Of a DNA stretch of 64,000 nucleotides, positions 1-8,081 are shown piece after piece. The position numbers were made by a program, and so were the translations under genes. Numbering within the stretch: position 1 is the stretch's first letter; every line of letters starts with the position of its first letter. The DNA lies in the NCBI GenBank assembly GCA_028284265.1, contig JANQRZ010000018.1:124001-188000 (forward strand), written 5' to 3'. The DNA is from Rhodothermales bacterium (lineage in GTDB: Bacteria; Bacteroidota; Rhodothermia; Rhodothermales; JANQRZ01). The notes under the pieces are model-generated. The model worked only from the letters and a program-made list of their open reading frames with translations. It ran no database searches and had not been told where the DNA came from.

Positions 1-587
1 GTGCTCCCACCAGTACCATAGCGGTGCCACCCATCTTCCTCGCCGACCCTCTCGAAGCCTAGCACTCCGGTTAACAGGGCTTCTGTCGGTTCGAGCACCG
101 CCTCCCATAGCCGAACACTATGGACGCCACGAAGCTGGTGCTCCACTGGCACCGGACTGCCTTCCCATGCCACAAAAGGTCGATCCTCGTCCGTTTCGAC
201 GAGTGCAAGCCGAAGCCCGTGCGGGTCCTCGAACGTCACGACTTGTTGTCCAAAGCGTATCTCAACCTCGCCCGTGGCAACACTGTGCTCCGCAAGGCGC
301 TCCTGCCAATAGCCCATGCTCCCAACTGGAATGACGAACGGCACCTCGATGACCTGACCGACACCGGGACGGGCGGGGCGGGCGTTCGGAAAAGGAAAAA
401 ACGTCAGGTCCGTACCCGGCGTGCCCTCGGCATCGGCGTAGAAGAGGTGGTACACCTTGGGCGCGTCTTGGTTGATGGACTTTTTGACGAGGCGCATTCC
501 CATCGTCTTCGTATAGAAGTCGAGGTTCTCTTGGGCATCGCCGGAGATGACGGTGACGTGGTGAATGCCGTGGACGGTAGGTTTCAT
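1..587 (-). CDS. Ring-cleaving dioxygenase, glyoxalase/VOC fold (MhqO-like), 3' end outside window
   Basis: Partial gene entering from the left edge; about 195 N-terminal residues are visible, starting at the ATG at 587. The product begins MKPTVHGIHHVTVIS, the first beta strand of a vicinal-oxygen-chelate module with a likely metal-binding histidine in GIHHVT. A second module begins near residue 150 (QLRGVHSVRLWE). The family cleaves or conjugates hydroquinone- and catechol-type compounds. It lies 33 bp downstream of the hydroxylase gene, which itself overlaps an MhqD-like esterase gene. The esterase/dioxygenase pair recalls the B. subtilis mhq quinone-detoxification genes (inference from context). 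The substrate cannot be told from sequence. Confidence 0.8.
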   Translation of the reverse strand, partial: MKPTVHGIHHVTVISGDAQENLDFYTKTMGMRLVKKSINQDAPKVYHLFYADAEGTPGTDLTFFPFPNARPARPGVGQVIEVPFVIPVGSMGYWQERLAEHSVATGEVEIRFGQQVVTFEDPHGLRLALVETDEDRPFVAWEGSPVPVEHQLRGVHSVRLWEAVLEPTEALLTGVLGFERVGEEDGWHRYGTGGS

Positions 588-620
588 TTGCTCAGTGGCA
601 GAGTGACAGGTACGGCGTAG

Positions 621-1481
621 TTACATGGAGGTGTCGCCGGACGTTTCCGCTGACGACCGGCTTGCTTTTGTCGGACGGAGTGGCATACGCATCAGTCCAC
701 CGAGCGTCGCATCCTCAGGCTTGTCGAAAGCATCTAGGCCGAGCTCGATTTCTTCCAGGTGAGTCCTCAGACGGAAACTGCGGAAGAGCCGATCCCACCA
801 TGAGAAGAGCGAGCTATAATTGGAGTCGGTCTCTGGCTGGTAACGTGAATGGTGAACCTTGTGCATCGCAGGCGTCACGATCACGAGCCGGAGCACCCAG
901 TCGAGGCGCGGCGAGAGCGCAAGGTTTGCGTGGTGGAACTGCACGACCGCAAACATCAGCGTCTCGTAGAGCACCAGTTCCCACGCATACGCCCCGATCA
1001 ACACGATCAGCGGAATCCGCAGGGCCGACGAGAGCATAATCTCGCCGACATGGAAGCGGCTCGCGGTCGTCACGTCCATCTGGGCATCGGCGTGGTGGAC
1101 CCGGTGGAACCGCCAGAGGAATGGGGCGCGATGGTTCATCCGATGCCAGAGGTAGGTCCACACATCGAGCAAGAGCACCGCCCCCATCGCGTGCGCCCAT
1201 CCTGGCAGCCCGGCAGTATCGCGCAGCACGTTGAGCAGGCCGATCCCCTGCTCGTCCGCCCATACCGCCGTTGCTACCCACAGCCCCGCAAACACAACAG
1301 CGATGACTACGCTGTTCAATAGACCCAGCGCGAGATTGCGAATGAGGTGAAAACCGCGTTCCTTACGCTCCCGAAACAGGTCGAAGAACGGGTGCAGCCC
1401 TTCGAGAACTAGCAGCACAACGAGGCCAATGAGCGCCGCCCCAACTTGGGTGGTCTTTAACAGATCGAGGAGGGCCGCCAT
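621..1481 (-). CDS. Sterol desaturase / fatty acid hydroxylase family membrane protein
   Basis: A 286-residue integral membrane protein with hydrophobic segments near residues 10-30, 50-75, 95-115 and 155-185. It carries the histidine-box signature of the di-iron fatty acid hydroxylase superfamily: HRMNH (about 113), HRVHH (about 126) and HKVHH (about 207). Members hydroxylate or desaturate lipids and sterol- or carotenoid-like substrates in the membrane. The C-terminal tail after about residue 255 is polar and probably cytoplasmic. Its ATG overlaps the stop codon of the upstream esterase by one base (TGATG), so the two are likely translationally coupled. The exact substrate is unknown. Confidence 0.85.
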   Translation of the reverse strand: MAALLDLLKTTQVGAALIGLVVLLVLEGLHPFFDLFRERKERGFHLIRNLALGLLNSVVIAVVFAGLWVATAVWADEQGIGLLNVLRDTAGLPGWAHAMGAVLLLDVWTYLWHRMNHRAPFLWRFHRVHHADAQMDVTTASRFHVGEIMLSSALRIPLIVLIGAYAWELVLYETLMFAVVQFHHANLALSPRLDWVLRLVIVTPAMHKVHHSRYQPETDSNYSSLFSWWDRLFRSFRLRTHLEEIELGLDAFDKPEDATLGGLMRMPLRPTKASRSSAETSGDTSM

Positions 1482-2158
1482 CAGTCTGACGGCTGCAGGC
1501 GAGCGAGCAGGCGGCGGACGTGCTCGATCTCGTCGTCGTTGACGGTGTGCCCCATGCCGGGGTAGATCTGCATCGTCACCTCGCCGCCGAGCGCTAAGAG
1601 TGCTTCAGCGGAGCGTTCGACGCGCATGAGTGGAATGTGCGGGTCTTCATCGGAGCAGCCCAAGAAGATGGGCGTGCCATCAAGGTCGCCGTCGTAATCG
1701 AAGACCTTGTCGGCGGGCGGATCGACGGCTCGAAGTTGCTCGTTGCCGATCAGTCCACCACTCAGAGCGACCACGCCCCCATAGCGCCGAGGGTTGCGAG
1801 CCGCGTACTCACTGGCGAGGCACGCGCCCTGCGAGAAGCCCGCCAACACGACGCGCGACGGCGGGATGCCCTTCGCCGCAACCTCGTCCAGCACGCGCCC
1901 AACCGTCCGCATCGCCGAGGACAGCTTCGGTTCGTTCTGACTCAGCGGGGCAAGAAACGAATAGGGATACCACGAGCTTCCGGCGGCCTGGGGCGCGAGA
2001 TAGACGAGATCGTCTCGTTCAAACTCGGCGGCAAGCATCAGGATGTTCTGCGCCGAGGCCCCGCGTCCGTGCAGGAGAATTACGGCGGACTGTGCATCAT
2101 CAAGCGAAGCACCGGCTGCGAGAATGGGTTGGTCAGCGTGGGGATCAGGAGAGGGCAT
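1481..2158 (-). CDS. Phospholipase/carboxylesterase family alpha/beta hydrolase (MhqD-like)
   Basis: A 225-residue cytoplasmic alpha/beta hydrolase. Visible catalytic elements are the oxyanion-loop motif LLHGRG near residue 29, the nucleophile elbow GFSQGA (Ser near 110), an acidic residue in CSDEDPHIP near 170, and the histidine in GMGHTV near 204. Length matches the carboxylesterase/lysophospholipase family that includes B. subtilis MhqD. It is the first gene of a probable three-gene operon with the hydroxylase and the VOC dioxygenase. The physiological ester is unknown; thioester, phospholipid and quinone-derived substrates are all possible. Confidence 0.85.
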   Translation of the reverse strand: MPSPDPHADQPILAAGASLDDAQSAVILLHGRGASAQNILMLAAEFERDDLVYLAPQAAGSSWYPYSFLAPLSQNEPKLSSAMRTVGRVLDEVAAKGIPPSRVVLAGFSQGACLASEYAARNPRRYGGVVALSGGLIGNEQLRAVDPPADKVFDYDGDLDGTPIFLGCSDEDPHIPLMRVERSAEALLALGGEVTMQIYPGMGHTVNDDEIEHVRRLLARLQPSD

Positions 2159-2236
2159 CGCGTGCCGGAACTGATGGGAGGGGTGGCGGCTACTGAGAGA
2201 CGCCTACCCCCTCGCACCTTAATTCGTTCTCCTCCC

Positions 2237-2575
2237 ATGAGCAATGCCCGGATTACCCCGACCCAGATCGCTGTCGATCACGCTGCGCAGGACCTCCAAA
2301 TCGTGTGGGCTGACGCCCATTCGTCGGTCTATTCTTACGAAGGGCTGCGACGTGCGTGTCCGTGCGTCGAGTGCCGGGGCGGGCACGGCAAGATGGCAGA
2401 CCCCGTAGACCCCACCGTGTGGGACCTGCCGAGCCTCCAGACCTACGAACTCAAAGAGGTTCGCCCAGCAGGCAATTACGCCGTCCAGTTCGTCTGGGGC
2501 GATGGGCACGTCCACGGTGTCTGGTCGTGGACGTACCTCCGCTCGCTCCGCGATGACACAGAGGCCAAGCCCTAG
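2237..2575 (+). CDS. DUF971 domain protein
   Basis: A 112-residue protein from the ATG at 2237; the longer reading frame upstream lies antisense to the esterase and is not credible. It shows the DUF971 fold, also found at the N terminus of gamma-butyrobetaine hydroxylase: a paired-cysteine segment CPCVECRGG near residue 45, then YELKEVRPAGNYAVQFVWGDGH and a terminal WSWTYLR. The clustered cysteines could bind a metal or Fe-S cluster, and DUF971 proteins often occur near Fe-S assembly genes (family knowledge). It is divergent from the esterase operon and its last 4 bases overlap the convergent downstream gene. Confidence 0.8.
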   Translation: MSNARITPTQIAVDHAAQDLQIVWADAHSSVYSYEGLRRACPCVECRGGHGKMADPVDPTVWDLPSLQTYELKEVRPAGNYAVQFVWGDGHVHGVWSWTYLRSLRDDTEAKP

Positions 2576-3414
2576 TTAGGAGGACCGGCGTTCACCTTCA
2601 GGTCCGTCACGGTCATCTCGAACGTGAAGCCCTCGCCGCCGAGCATCTGCCGGAGTTGTTCGAGCCGGTCGCCCATCATGCGCTCCATCATGTTCCGCTG
2701 CGCCTCCGACAGCGACTTCATCTGCGCCTCGGCCTCTTCGAGTTGCTTCATGGCCTCCTCGCGCTCTTCAGGGTCCATCTGACCGTCCACACCCTGTACT
2801 TCCATCACCGTACGAAAGGGCGTCGTGAAGCCATCCACCGTGCGGTAGTCGAGGAACTGCGTCTCCATCGTGACAGGCGAGGTACGGCCCTCACGCGTCA
2901 TCGTGCCCTCCATCTTCATCTTGCGCGCCCGGTGGTCGTCGGTGCTGATATAGAAGGTGACCGTCTCGACCTCAAACTCTGCGTCACCCTGCTCGGGCAC
3001 CATATCGAGGTCATCGGCGACCTTGCTGAAATCGTCCACGACGATGGCATGCGTGCGCTCGCCGTCCACGTCCTCGGTTCCGGCATGGCGGGCGTGTTCG
3101 GCGATCCGGTCGAGCATGAGGTAGGGGTTCATGGTCTGCCCTTCATCCGATGCGCCGATTGCCTGGATGCCATTCGCCGTCACCATGTACGAGGTGTACG
3201 TGTAGTCGAGTGGGGCCGCACCATCGGCGCGTTCGGCATAAATCATCATCTCGGCTCCCATCGTCGACTGCGTGAGCGTGTAGTTGTCGACGCCTGCCAT
3301 ATCGGAGGCATACTGGCCGAGGGCGTCACTCAGCACACTCTGCGCAGACTGAGCTACGGCGCTCGGCGCGAGAACGAAGAGAAAGAGAGTGGAGAGAAGA
3401 GCTAGACGGCGCAT
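2572..3414 (-). CDS. Exported protein of unknown function, possibly LolA-like
   Basis: A 280-residue protein from the ATG at 3414, chosen because MRRLALLSTLFLFVLAPSAV followed by AQS is a clean signal peptide; a longer frame adds 14 unlikely residues. The mature part has repeated beta-type segments (YTLTQSTMGAEMMIY, VTFYISTDDHRARKMKMEG, PVTMETQFLDYRTVDG) reminiscent of periplasmic LolA/outer-membrane lipoprotein-sorting folds. These are followed by a charged helix near residues 220-255 (EEREEAMKQLEEAEAQMKSL) and a final strand. It sits 47 bp downstream of the OmpA-like gene on the same strand. The function is not recognised; LolA-like is a guess from layout. Confidence 0.7.
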   Translation of the reverse strand: MRRLALLSTLFLFVLAPSAVAQSAQSVLSDALGQYASDMAGVDNYTLTQSTMGAEMMIYAERADGAAPLDYTYTSYMVTANGIQAIGASDEGQTMNPYLMLDRIAEHARHAGTEDVDGERTHAIVVDDFSKVADDLDMVPEQGDAEFEVETVTFYISTDDHRARKMKMEGTMTREGRTSPVTMETQFLDYRTVDGFTTPFRTVMEVQGVDGQMDPEEREEAMKQLEEAEAQMKSLSEAQRNMMERMMGDRLEQLRQMLGGEGFTFEMTVTDLKVNAGPPN

Positions 3415-3461
3415 CGTATCAGAGGGCTGCGTGATGGGGGTAGTATTCAGGCACAACGGCC

Positions 3462-4808
3462 CTATAGTACGACGAGTTCGACACGGCGGTTGGTCTGTCG
3501 CCCTTCGGGTGTGCTGTTGTCGGCGGCAGGAACCGTTTGCCCCATCCCTGCTGATTCGAGGCGGCTCGCGTCGATGCTCTCGCGCTGAATGAGATAGTCG
3601 CGGACGGCGGCGGCGCGGCGCTCGGAGAGCTGCTGGTTGGCCTCGGCGGAGCCCGTGTTGTCGGTGTGGCCCTCGATGCGAAGGCGGAGATCGGCGTGCT
3701 GGTTGAGCGTGCGGACGAGGTCCTGCAGCGTCGGCGTAGACTCAGGCTTGATGGTGGCGCTGCCGGTGTCGAAGAGGATGCCATGCGTGGTAACGCGCCC
3801 GTCGGCCACGAGGCGGTCGTACAGAATCTCGCGCCCGCCCGCCGCGATACGGACGTTGTTGATGAACGAGGGGTTCGCTTCGAGTTCACCGTTGATGGCT
3901 ACGAGGACGCGGTCGGCGCGGCGGATATCGGCATTGGGGACGTTCGCAACGCGCTGCTCGCCGACGTACATCTTGGCATAGTCTCCATCCACGGTGATGC
4001 GGATCGGCGCGAAGTCTTTCGTGAAGGCATCGACCCGCACCATCGCCTCGCCGCCGGTCTCGCCGCGCCGGATACCCGTCTCGAACTGCTTCGAGACCGT
4101 AAACTCGGCCCCGTTGTGGCCGCGCAAATCGCTGTGGAAAACATCATAGTTGCGGGCTCCGTCGGCGAGCGGGCCGGTGCCCAGCGTGAGGTAGATCCAT
4201 GCCGCCGGGAAGTAAGCATCGAACTCGATGGTGAATCGCTCGGGCAGCGTTTCGGGGAGCGGAATAGCGAACGCCCCGGCACTGCTGAACCGGAGCGCTT
4301 GGTCTCCGCTCTGCAGACGCACGACCTCCATGATGCCCTCGTGGAAGTCGATCCGCCCCGGCACGTTGCCGGTGTAATCGTTCTCGAAGTCTTCGGCGTA
4401 GAGGACTCGATGACCGGGCACAAAGTCGTAGTTCGCCCACGCGCCCTCGCCGGGACGCATCGCGTCCGCAGGCTCGTCAGCGTCAGCAGGCGGCGCGGCG
4501 GGCGATCCGGTAGGCTGCTGATCGTCGGGGAGCGGTGTGCCCTCCTCGTCCACGTAGACGACCTCTTTGCCTTCCTCACGGGCTTGGCGGACACAGGCGT
4601 CGTCACCGATGACGCATCCGACTGCATCGTCGCCCAACTCAAACATGCCGGTCACGGCACGGTCAGCGCGGCGGGCCGTTTCGCGCTCAACGGCGCGCTC
4701 GGCCCCACGCTTGGCGGCCTCTCTGGCCTTCCTCCAGAACTGCGCCTCGGCAGGCTGGGCACCGATCAACAGGGTCAGGAAAAGCGTGGCAAGCAGACGG
4801 ATACACAT
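3462..4808 (-). CDS. OmpA family outer-membrane/peptidoglycan-binding protein
   Basis: A 448-residue exported protein with signal peptide MCIRLLATLFLTLLIGAQPAEA. Residues about 24-60 form an Arg/Ala-rich helix, followed by a Pro/Asp-rich linker. A beta-rich middle (about 125-330, starting YDFVPGHRVLYAEDFEND) resembles a concanavalin/laminin-like sandwich. The C terminus is a clear OmpA peptidoglycan-binding domain: ILFDTGSATIKPES, LRIEGHTDNTGS, LSERRAAAVRDYLI and a terminal TNRRVELVVL, including the diaminopimelate-contacting Asp and Arg of the family. It probably tethers the outer membrane to the wall. The gene is divergent from the NADH dehydrogenase gene across a 199-bp gap. Confidence 0.88.
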   Translation of the reverse strand: MCIRLLATLFLTLLIGAQPAEAQFWRKAREAAKRGAERAVERETARRADRAVTGMFELGDDAVGCVIGDDACVRQAREEGKEVVYVDEEGTPLPDDQQPTGSPAAPPADADEPADAMRPGEGAWANYDFVPGHRVLYAEDFENDYTGNVPGRIDFHEGIMEVVRLQSGDQALRFSSAGAFAIPLPETLPERFTIEFDAYFPAAWIYLTLGTGPLADGARNYDVFHSDLRGHNGAEFTVSKQFETGIRRGETGGEAMVRVDAFTKDFAPIRITVDGDYAKMYVGEQRVANVPNADIRRADRVLVAINGELEANPSFINNVRIAAGGREILYDRLVADGRVTTHGILFDTGSATIKPESTPTLQDLVRTLNQHADLRLRIEGHTDNTGSAEANQQLSERRAAAVRDYLIQRESIDASRLESAGMGQTVPAADNSTPEGRQTNRRVELVVL

Positions 4809-4964
4809 CGGATCGAGTCGGGGTAGTGGGCGGAGACAGAAGACGCAACGGAGGCGCTATGTGTATCACGACATTCAGGAAACGGAGAGGTCAGCACCGC
4901 CTCCTGTCTCGCCCCTCCCCTGAACACTGCGTGAAGGGAGCGGTGGCGTACAACCCTTCGTCAG

Positions 4965-4977
4965 TGGTACCGTACCA
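4965..4977. promoter_or_regulatory. Perfect palindrome in the ompA-like / ndh divergent gap
   Basis: The 13-bp sequence TGGTACCGTACCA is a perfect palindrome around a single central base. It lies in the 199-bp gap between the divergent OmpA-like and type II NADH dehydrogenase genes, 30 bp before the GTG at 5008. Its position would suit an operator, but no regulator is encoded nearby and one short palindrome can occur by chance. Confidence 0.25.
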
Positions 4978-5007
4978 TTCGCTACGTCCAACCAACCGGA
5001 CCGCCCC

Positions 5008-6348
5008 GTGGAGACTCCGCCTATCCGCTCCGTCGATGCCGCCCCTGCCGCCGATGGGATGAAGCCACGCCCCCGTGTTGTCGTCGTCGGCACCGGGCAC
5101 GCGGGCCTCGAAGCCGTCAAGGCGTTGCGGAAAGCACCGATGGACGTACTGCTCATCGATCGAAACAACTATCACAAGTTTCAGCCGCTGCTTTATCAGG
5201 TCGGCACCTCGGGCTTGCCGCCGGGTGATATCACCCAACCCGCCCGCCACATCTTCCAAGGCCAGGAGAACTTCGACTTCCTGCTCGGCAAGGTTGTCGG
5301 CGTGGACTTCGACAAGAAGCAAGTGTTGCTCAATACAGGACGGCCGGTTTGGTACGACTATCTCATCCTTGCCGCCGGAGCCTCAACCAACTACTTCGGC
5401 GTCGAGGGGGCGAAGCGCTATAGCTTTCCGCTCAAGAACGTCCCCGATGCCATCAACCTGCGGAGCCACGTCATCGGGCGGTTCGAGGCGGCCAACCGCC
5501 ATCCGGGTCTCATCGAAAAAGGCGTGCTCACGTTTGCGATTGTCGGCGGCGGCGCGACGGGCGTCGAGACCGCCGGGGCACTCGTTGAGTTGTTCGACCG
5601 GGTGTTCGAGCGCGACTTCCCCGGCCTCGATGTCCACCGGGCGCGAGTGGTGCTGATCGAGATGGGCAACGCGCTGATGGCGGGCTACAAACCCGACCTG
5701 CGCGCCTACACCGAGAAGGTGCTCAAGAAGCGGGGCGTCGAGGTCCGGCTGAACAGCGCCGTCGAGCGCGTCACACCGAAAGCGGTCTATCTCAAGGGTG
5801 GCGAGGTGATCGAGACGCACACGCTGATCTGGGCTGCGGGCGTCCGCGCTAACCCGCTGGCCGACGAATTGCACGTCGAGCAAACGAGCGGCTACCGCGT
5901 CGTCGTGGACGAACACTTGCGTCTACCCGACTACCCGGAGGTCTTCGTCGCGGGCGACATGAGCGGCGCGATGGACCCTGAGGGCGAACGCTATCCGCAG
6001 GTCGCACAGGTCGCAATCCAGCAGGGCATCCATGCCGCCGAGACCATCGTGCGCACCGAGCGCGGGCTACCGCCTGAGCCGTTCCGCTACCGCGACCTCG
6101 GCATGATGGCGACCATCGGTCGAAATGCGGCCATCGTCCAGTTTCCGAGCGGACGCGGACTGAAGGGCTTTATCGCGTGGCTGGCGTGGGCCGTGCTGCA
6201 CGTCGTCAAGCTGACCGGCTTCCGCAACCGGCTCGGCGTCCTCCTGAACTGGACGTACAGCTACTTTACCTACGACCGAGGTCCGCGCCTCATCCTGACG
6301 ACCTTCCCCGAAACCGATGAGATCACGGGAGAGCGTCAGCGAGACTGA
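5008..6348 (+). CDS. ndh: Type II NADH:quinone oxidoreductase (NDH-2), FAD-dependent
   Basis: A 446-residue flavoprotein if begun at the GTG at 5008; the ATG at 5059 (429 residues, MKPRPRVVVVG) is equally plausible. Two Rossmann motifs are visible: VVVVGTGHAGLEAVKAL near the N terminus for FAD and FAIVGGGATGVETAGAL near residue 170 for NADH. The FAD-contacting FVAGDMSG lies near 315 and the quinone-site motif AQVAIQQG just after. The C terminus has a hydrophobic/amphipathic membrane-binding part (GFIAWLAWAVLHVVKL, near 390). It would oxidise NADH and reduce menaquinone without pumping protons. The 3' end overlaps the convergent HMA gene by 13 bp. Confidence 0.9.
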   Translation: METPPIRSVDAAPAADGMKPRPRVVVVGTGHAGLEAVKALRKAPMDVLLIDRNNYHKFQPLLYQVGTSGLPPGDITQPARHIFQGQENFDFLLGKVVGVDFDKKQVLLNTGRPVWYDYLILAAGASTNYFGVEGAKRYSFPLKNVPDAINLRSHVIGRFEAANRHPGLIEKGVLTFAIVGGGATGVETAGALVELFDRVFERDFPGLDVHRARVVLIEMGNALMAGYKPDLRAYTEKVLKKRGVEVRLNSAVERVTPKAVYLKGGEVIETHTLIWAAGVRANPLADELHVEQTSGYRVVVDEHLRLPDYPEVFVAGDMSGAMDPEGERYPQVAQVAIQQGIHAAETIVRTERGLPPEPFRYRDLGMMATIGRNAAIVQFPSGRGLKGFIAWLAWAVLHVVKLTGFRNRLGVLLNWTYSYFTYDRGPRLILTTFPETDEITGERQRD

Positions 6349-6566
6349 GCGACGTGCTCGATGGACGTTAAGGCGTAGCCTGCCTCCTCAATGGCCTCGG
6401 AGAGGTCATCAGCCGAAAGGCCCGATCCGTAGCGCACCCGCGCCGCGCCGATGCGGACCTCTTCGACGTGGAGGCCATCTAGCTGCGCGAACGCCTCTTC
6501 GACCGCGGCTACGCAGTGGCGGCAGCTCATGCCTTCGATGTGGAGGTCCGACGTGATCGTGCTCAT
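6336..6566 (-). CDS. Heavy-metal-associated (HMA) domain protein, copper-chaperone type
   Basis: A 76-residue single-domain protein with the HMA fold. The metal-binding loop is GMSCRHC (residues about 12-18), with the MxCxxC signature binding Cu(I) or a similar soft metal, followed by the typical helix VAAVEEAFAQLDGLHVEEV and a second half SADDLSEAIEEAGY. Length equals that of CopZ-type chaperones. No P-type ATPase is encoded nearby, so the partner is unknown. The stop codon lies 13 bp inside the convergent ndh gene. Confidence 0.88.
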   Translation of the reverse strand: MSTITSDLHIEGMSCRHCVAAVEEAFAQLDGLHVEEVRIGAARVRYGSGLSADDLSEAIEEAGYALTSIEHVAQSR

Positions 6567-6622
6567 GGGGCGCGCAGGCTAGACGAAACGGAGTCCTGCT
6601 ACTCCAGCGATCAGCGCAGGTT

Positions 6623-6781
6623 CTAGGCACGCACCGTTCGGTACGCAGAGGGAGGCGCTTCGCCCGACTCGATGACGTGGGTGCGCGGAGACGGTTCGCT
6701 CAACATCTGATTCGTGGAAATCGTCGCGACGCCCAGCAGAACAAGGCCGAGCACGAGATACAGAAAATGGTGCCGCGTCAT
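6623..6781 (-). CDS. Small single-pass membrane protein, unknown
   Basis: A possible 52-residue protein from the ATG at 6781. It has a hydrophobic segment MTRHHFLYLVLGLVLLGVA near the N terminus (one transmembrane helix or uncleaved signal) and a short polar tail ending AYRTVRA. The frame continues upstream with no stop for 15 codons, but the ATG just before the hydrophobic stretch is the natural start. It lies 56 bp upstream of the HMA gene on the same strand. No family is recognised. Confidence 0.45.
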   Translation of the reverse strand: MTRHHFLYLVLGLVLLGVATISTNQMLSEPSPRTHVIESGEAPPSAYRTVRA

Positions 6782-7013
6782 GGATTCGTCCAGATAGCGA
6801 TGGATGCGTGCTGAGGCCACGTTCACACGCTATGCCGACCGGCGACAGAGCCACGACAGGGAACTGGAATACGGGAGGGAACTCCTGTATAGTCAGGAAA
6901 CGCTGCTCGAATACCATGCTGAGACTCATTCTCCCACCTGCTAACACGCCCGCAACGAACCTTTCGTTGGGCCGACCGTTGGCTAGAGCCGTCTGTTTCT
7001 CTCCGCTACGTTT
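6782..7013. other. Intergenic gap before nrnA
   Basis: A 232-bp gap between divergent genes. I see no RNA gene, repeat or terminator. TACGTTTA (7007-7014) resembles the Bacteroidota -7 box but runs into the nrnA ATG, so it is probably coincidental; the true promoters were not identified. Confidence 0.4.
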
Positions 7014-8075
7014 ATGGCTCATCCGGTCCTTTCCCAGCTCCTCGATGCCGAGCGCGTCGTCATCACGACGCACATCCGCCCGGACGGCGATGCCCTCGGC
7101 TCGCAGATCGCGCTGGGGCTGTTCCTGCGCAAACTCGGCAAGCACGTCACGCTCCTCAACGCGGACGCGCCGCCGCGCAACCTCGAATGGATGCTCGACC
7201 TCTCCGACGTGACAACGTTCACCGGGGCGCTTAAGCAACTCAAGAAGATCAACGAAGCCGACGCCCTTGTGATCGTGGACACGAACGGCGAGGAGCGTAT
7301 CGGCAAGCTCGGCCCGATCCTCCGCGACGCGACCGCGCCGAAGCTCCTGATCGACCACCATCCCGGCCCCGAGAACTGGTTCGACTACCAGCTTCTCCGC
7401 ACCGAGGCCTCGGCGGCGGGCGAGATCATCTACGACCTCATCGCCGAGCACGACGCCGACCTGATCGACGCAGACATCGCTACGGCACTCTACGCTGCCA
7501 TCATGACCGACACCGGCTCGTTCCGCTACGGCTCGACGACAGCCCGCGTCCACCAGGTCATCGCCGACTTGCTAGAGCGCGGCGGCATCGTCCCAGAGCC
7601 GGTCCACGTCGCCATCTTCGATACGCGGCTGCCGAGCAGCCTCCGCCTTCTCTCCCGTGCGCTCGACACGATCACGACGGTTTACGACGGTCAGCTTGCC
7701 TACATCGTCGTCTCGCTCGACGCGATGAACGGGGCCGGGGCACGGTCGGACGAAGCCGAGGGGCTTGTCAGCTATCCGCTCTCGCTCGAAGGCGTCCGGG
7801 CGGTCGTGATGTTCTTGGAGACGCCGTCGGGGATCAAGTGCTCATTCCGCTCGAAGGGCGACCTCGCCATCAACGGGTGGGCGCGCTCATTTGGCGGCGG
7901 CGGTCACCGCAACGCTGCCGGGGCTTATCTCCGCGACGAGCCGCTACGCGACGCCATCGACCGCGTAATCGCTGCTGCCCCGAAGCACCTCGACCTCGGC
8001 GAGGAGTACGAACTCAGCGACGAAATCTCCGACGACGACCTCGCGCTTCTCGCCTCGTTCCAAGGCAAACTCTGA
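7014..8075 (+). CDS. nrnA: DHH/DHHA1 phosphoesterase: nanoRNase / pAp phosphatase
   Basis: A 353-residue cytoplasmic enzyme with the full set of NrnA motifs. These are THIRPDGDALGS near residue 19, the IVDTNGEER segment near 86, the namesake DHH in LLIDHHPGPENW near 117, DTGSFRYGS near 165, and the DHHA1 motif GGGGHRNAAG near 294. It degrades short oligoribonucleotides and dephosphorylates 3'-phosphoadenosine 5'-phosphate using Mn ions held by the Asp/His motifs. Length matches the family. The C-terminal 30 residues are acidic (ELSDEISDDDLALL). The next gene follows after 6 bp on the same strand. Confidence 0.93.
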   Translation: MAHPVLSQLLDAERVVITTHIRPDGDALGSQIALGLFLRKLGKHVTLLNADAPPRNLEWMLDLSDVTTFTGALKQLKKINEADALVIVDTNGEERIGKLGPILRDATAPKLLIDHHPGPENWFDYQLLRTEASAAGEIIYDLIAEHDADLIDADIATALYAAIMTDTGSFRYGSTTARVHQVIADLLERGGIVPEPVHVAIFDTRLPSSLRLLSRALDTITTVYDGQLAYIVVSLDAMNGAGARSDEAEGLVSYPLSLEGVRAVVMFLETPSGIKCSFRSKGDLAINGWARSFGGGGHRNAAGAYLRDEPLRDAIDRVIAAAPKHLDLGEEYELSDEISDDDLALLASFQGKL

Positions 8076-8081
8076 TTCCCG

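Noticed and set aside
120-620. Plus-strand open frame of 166 codons at the left edge
   Set aside because: It is antisense to the VOC dioxygenase gene, whose translation shows clear family motifs.
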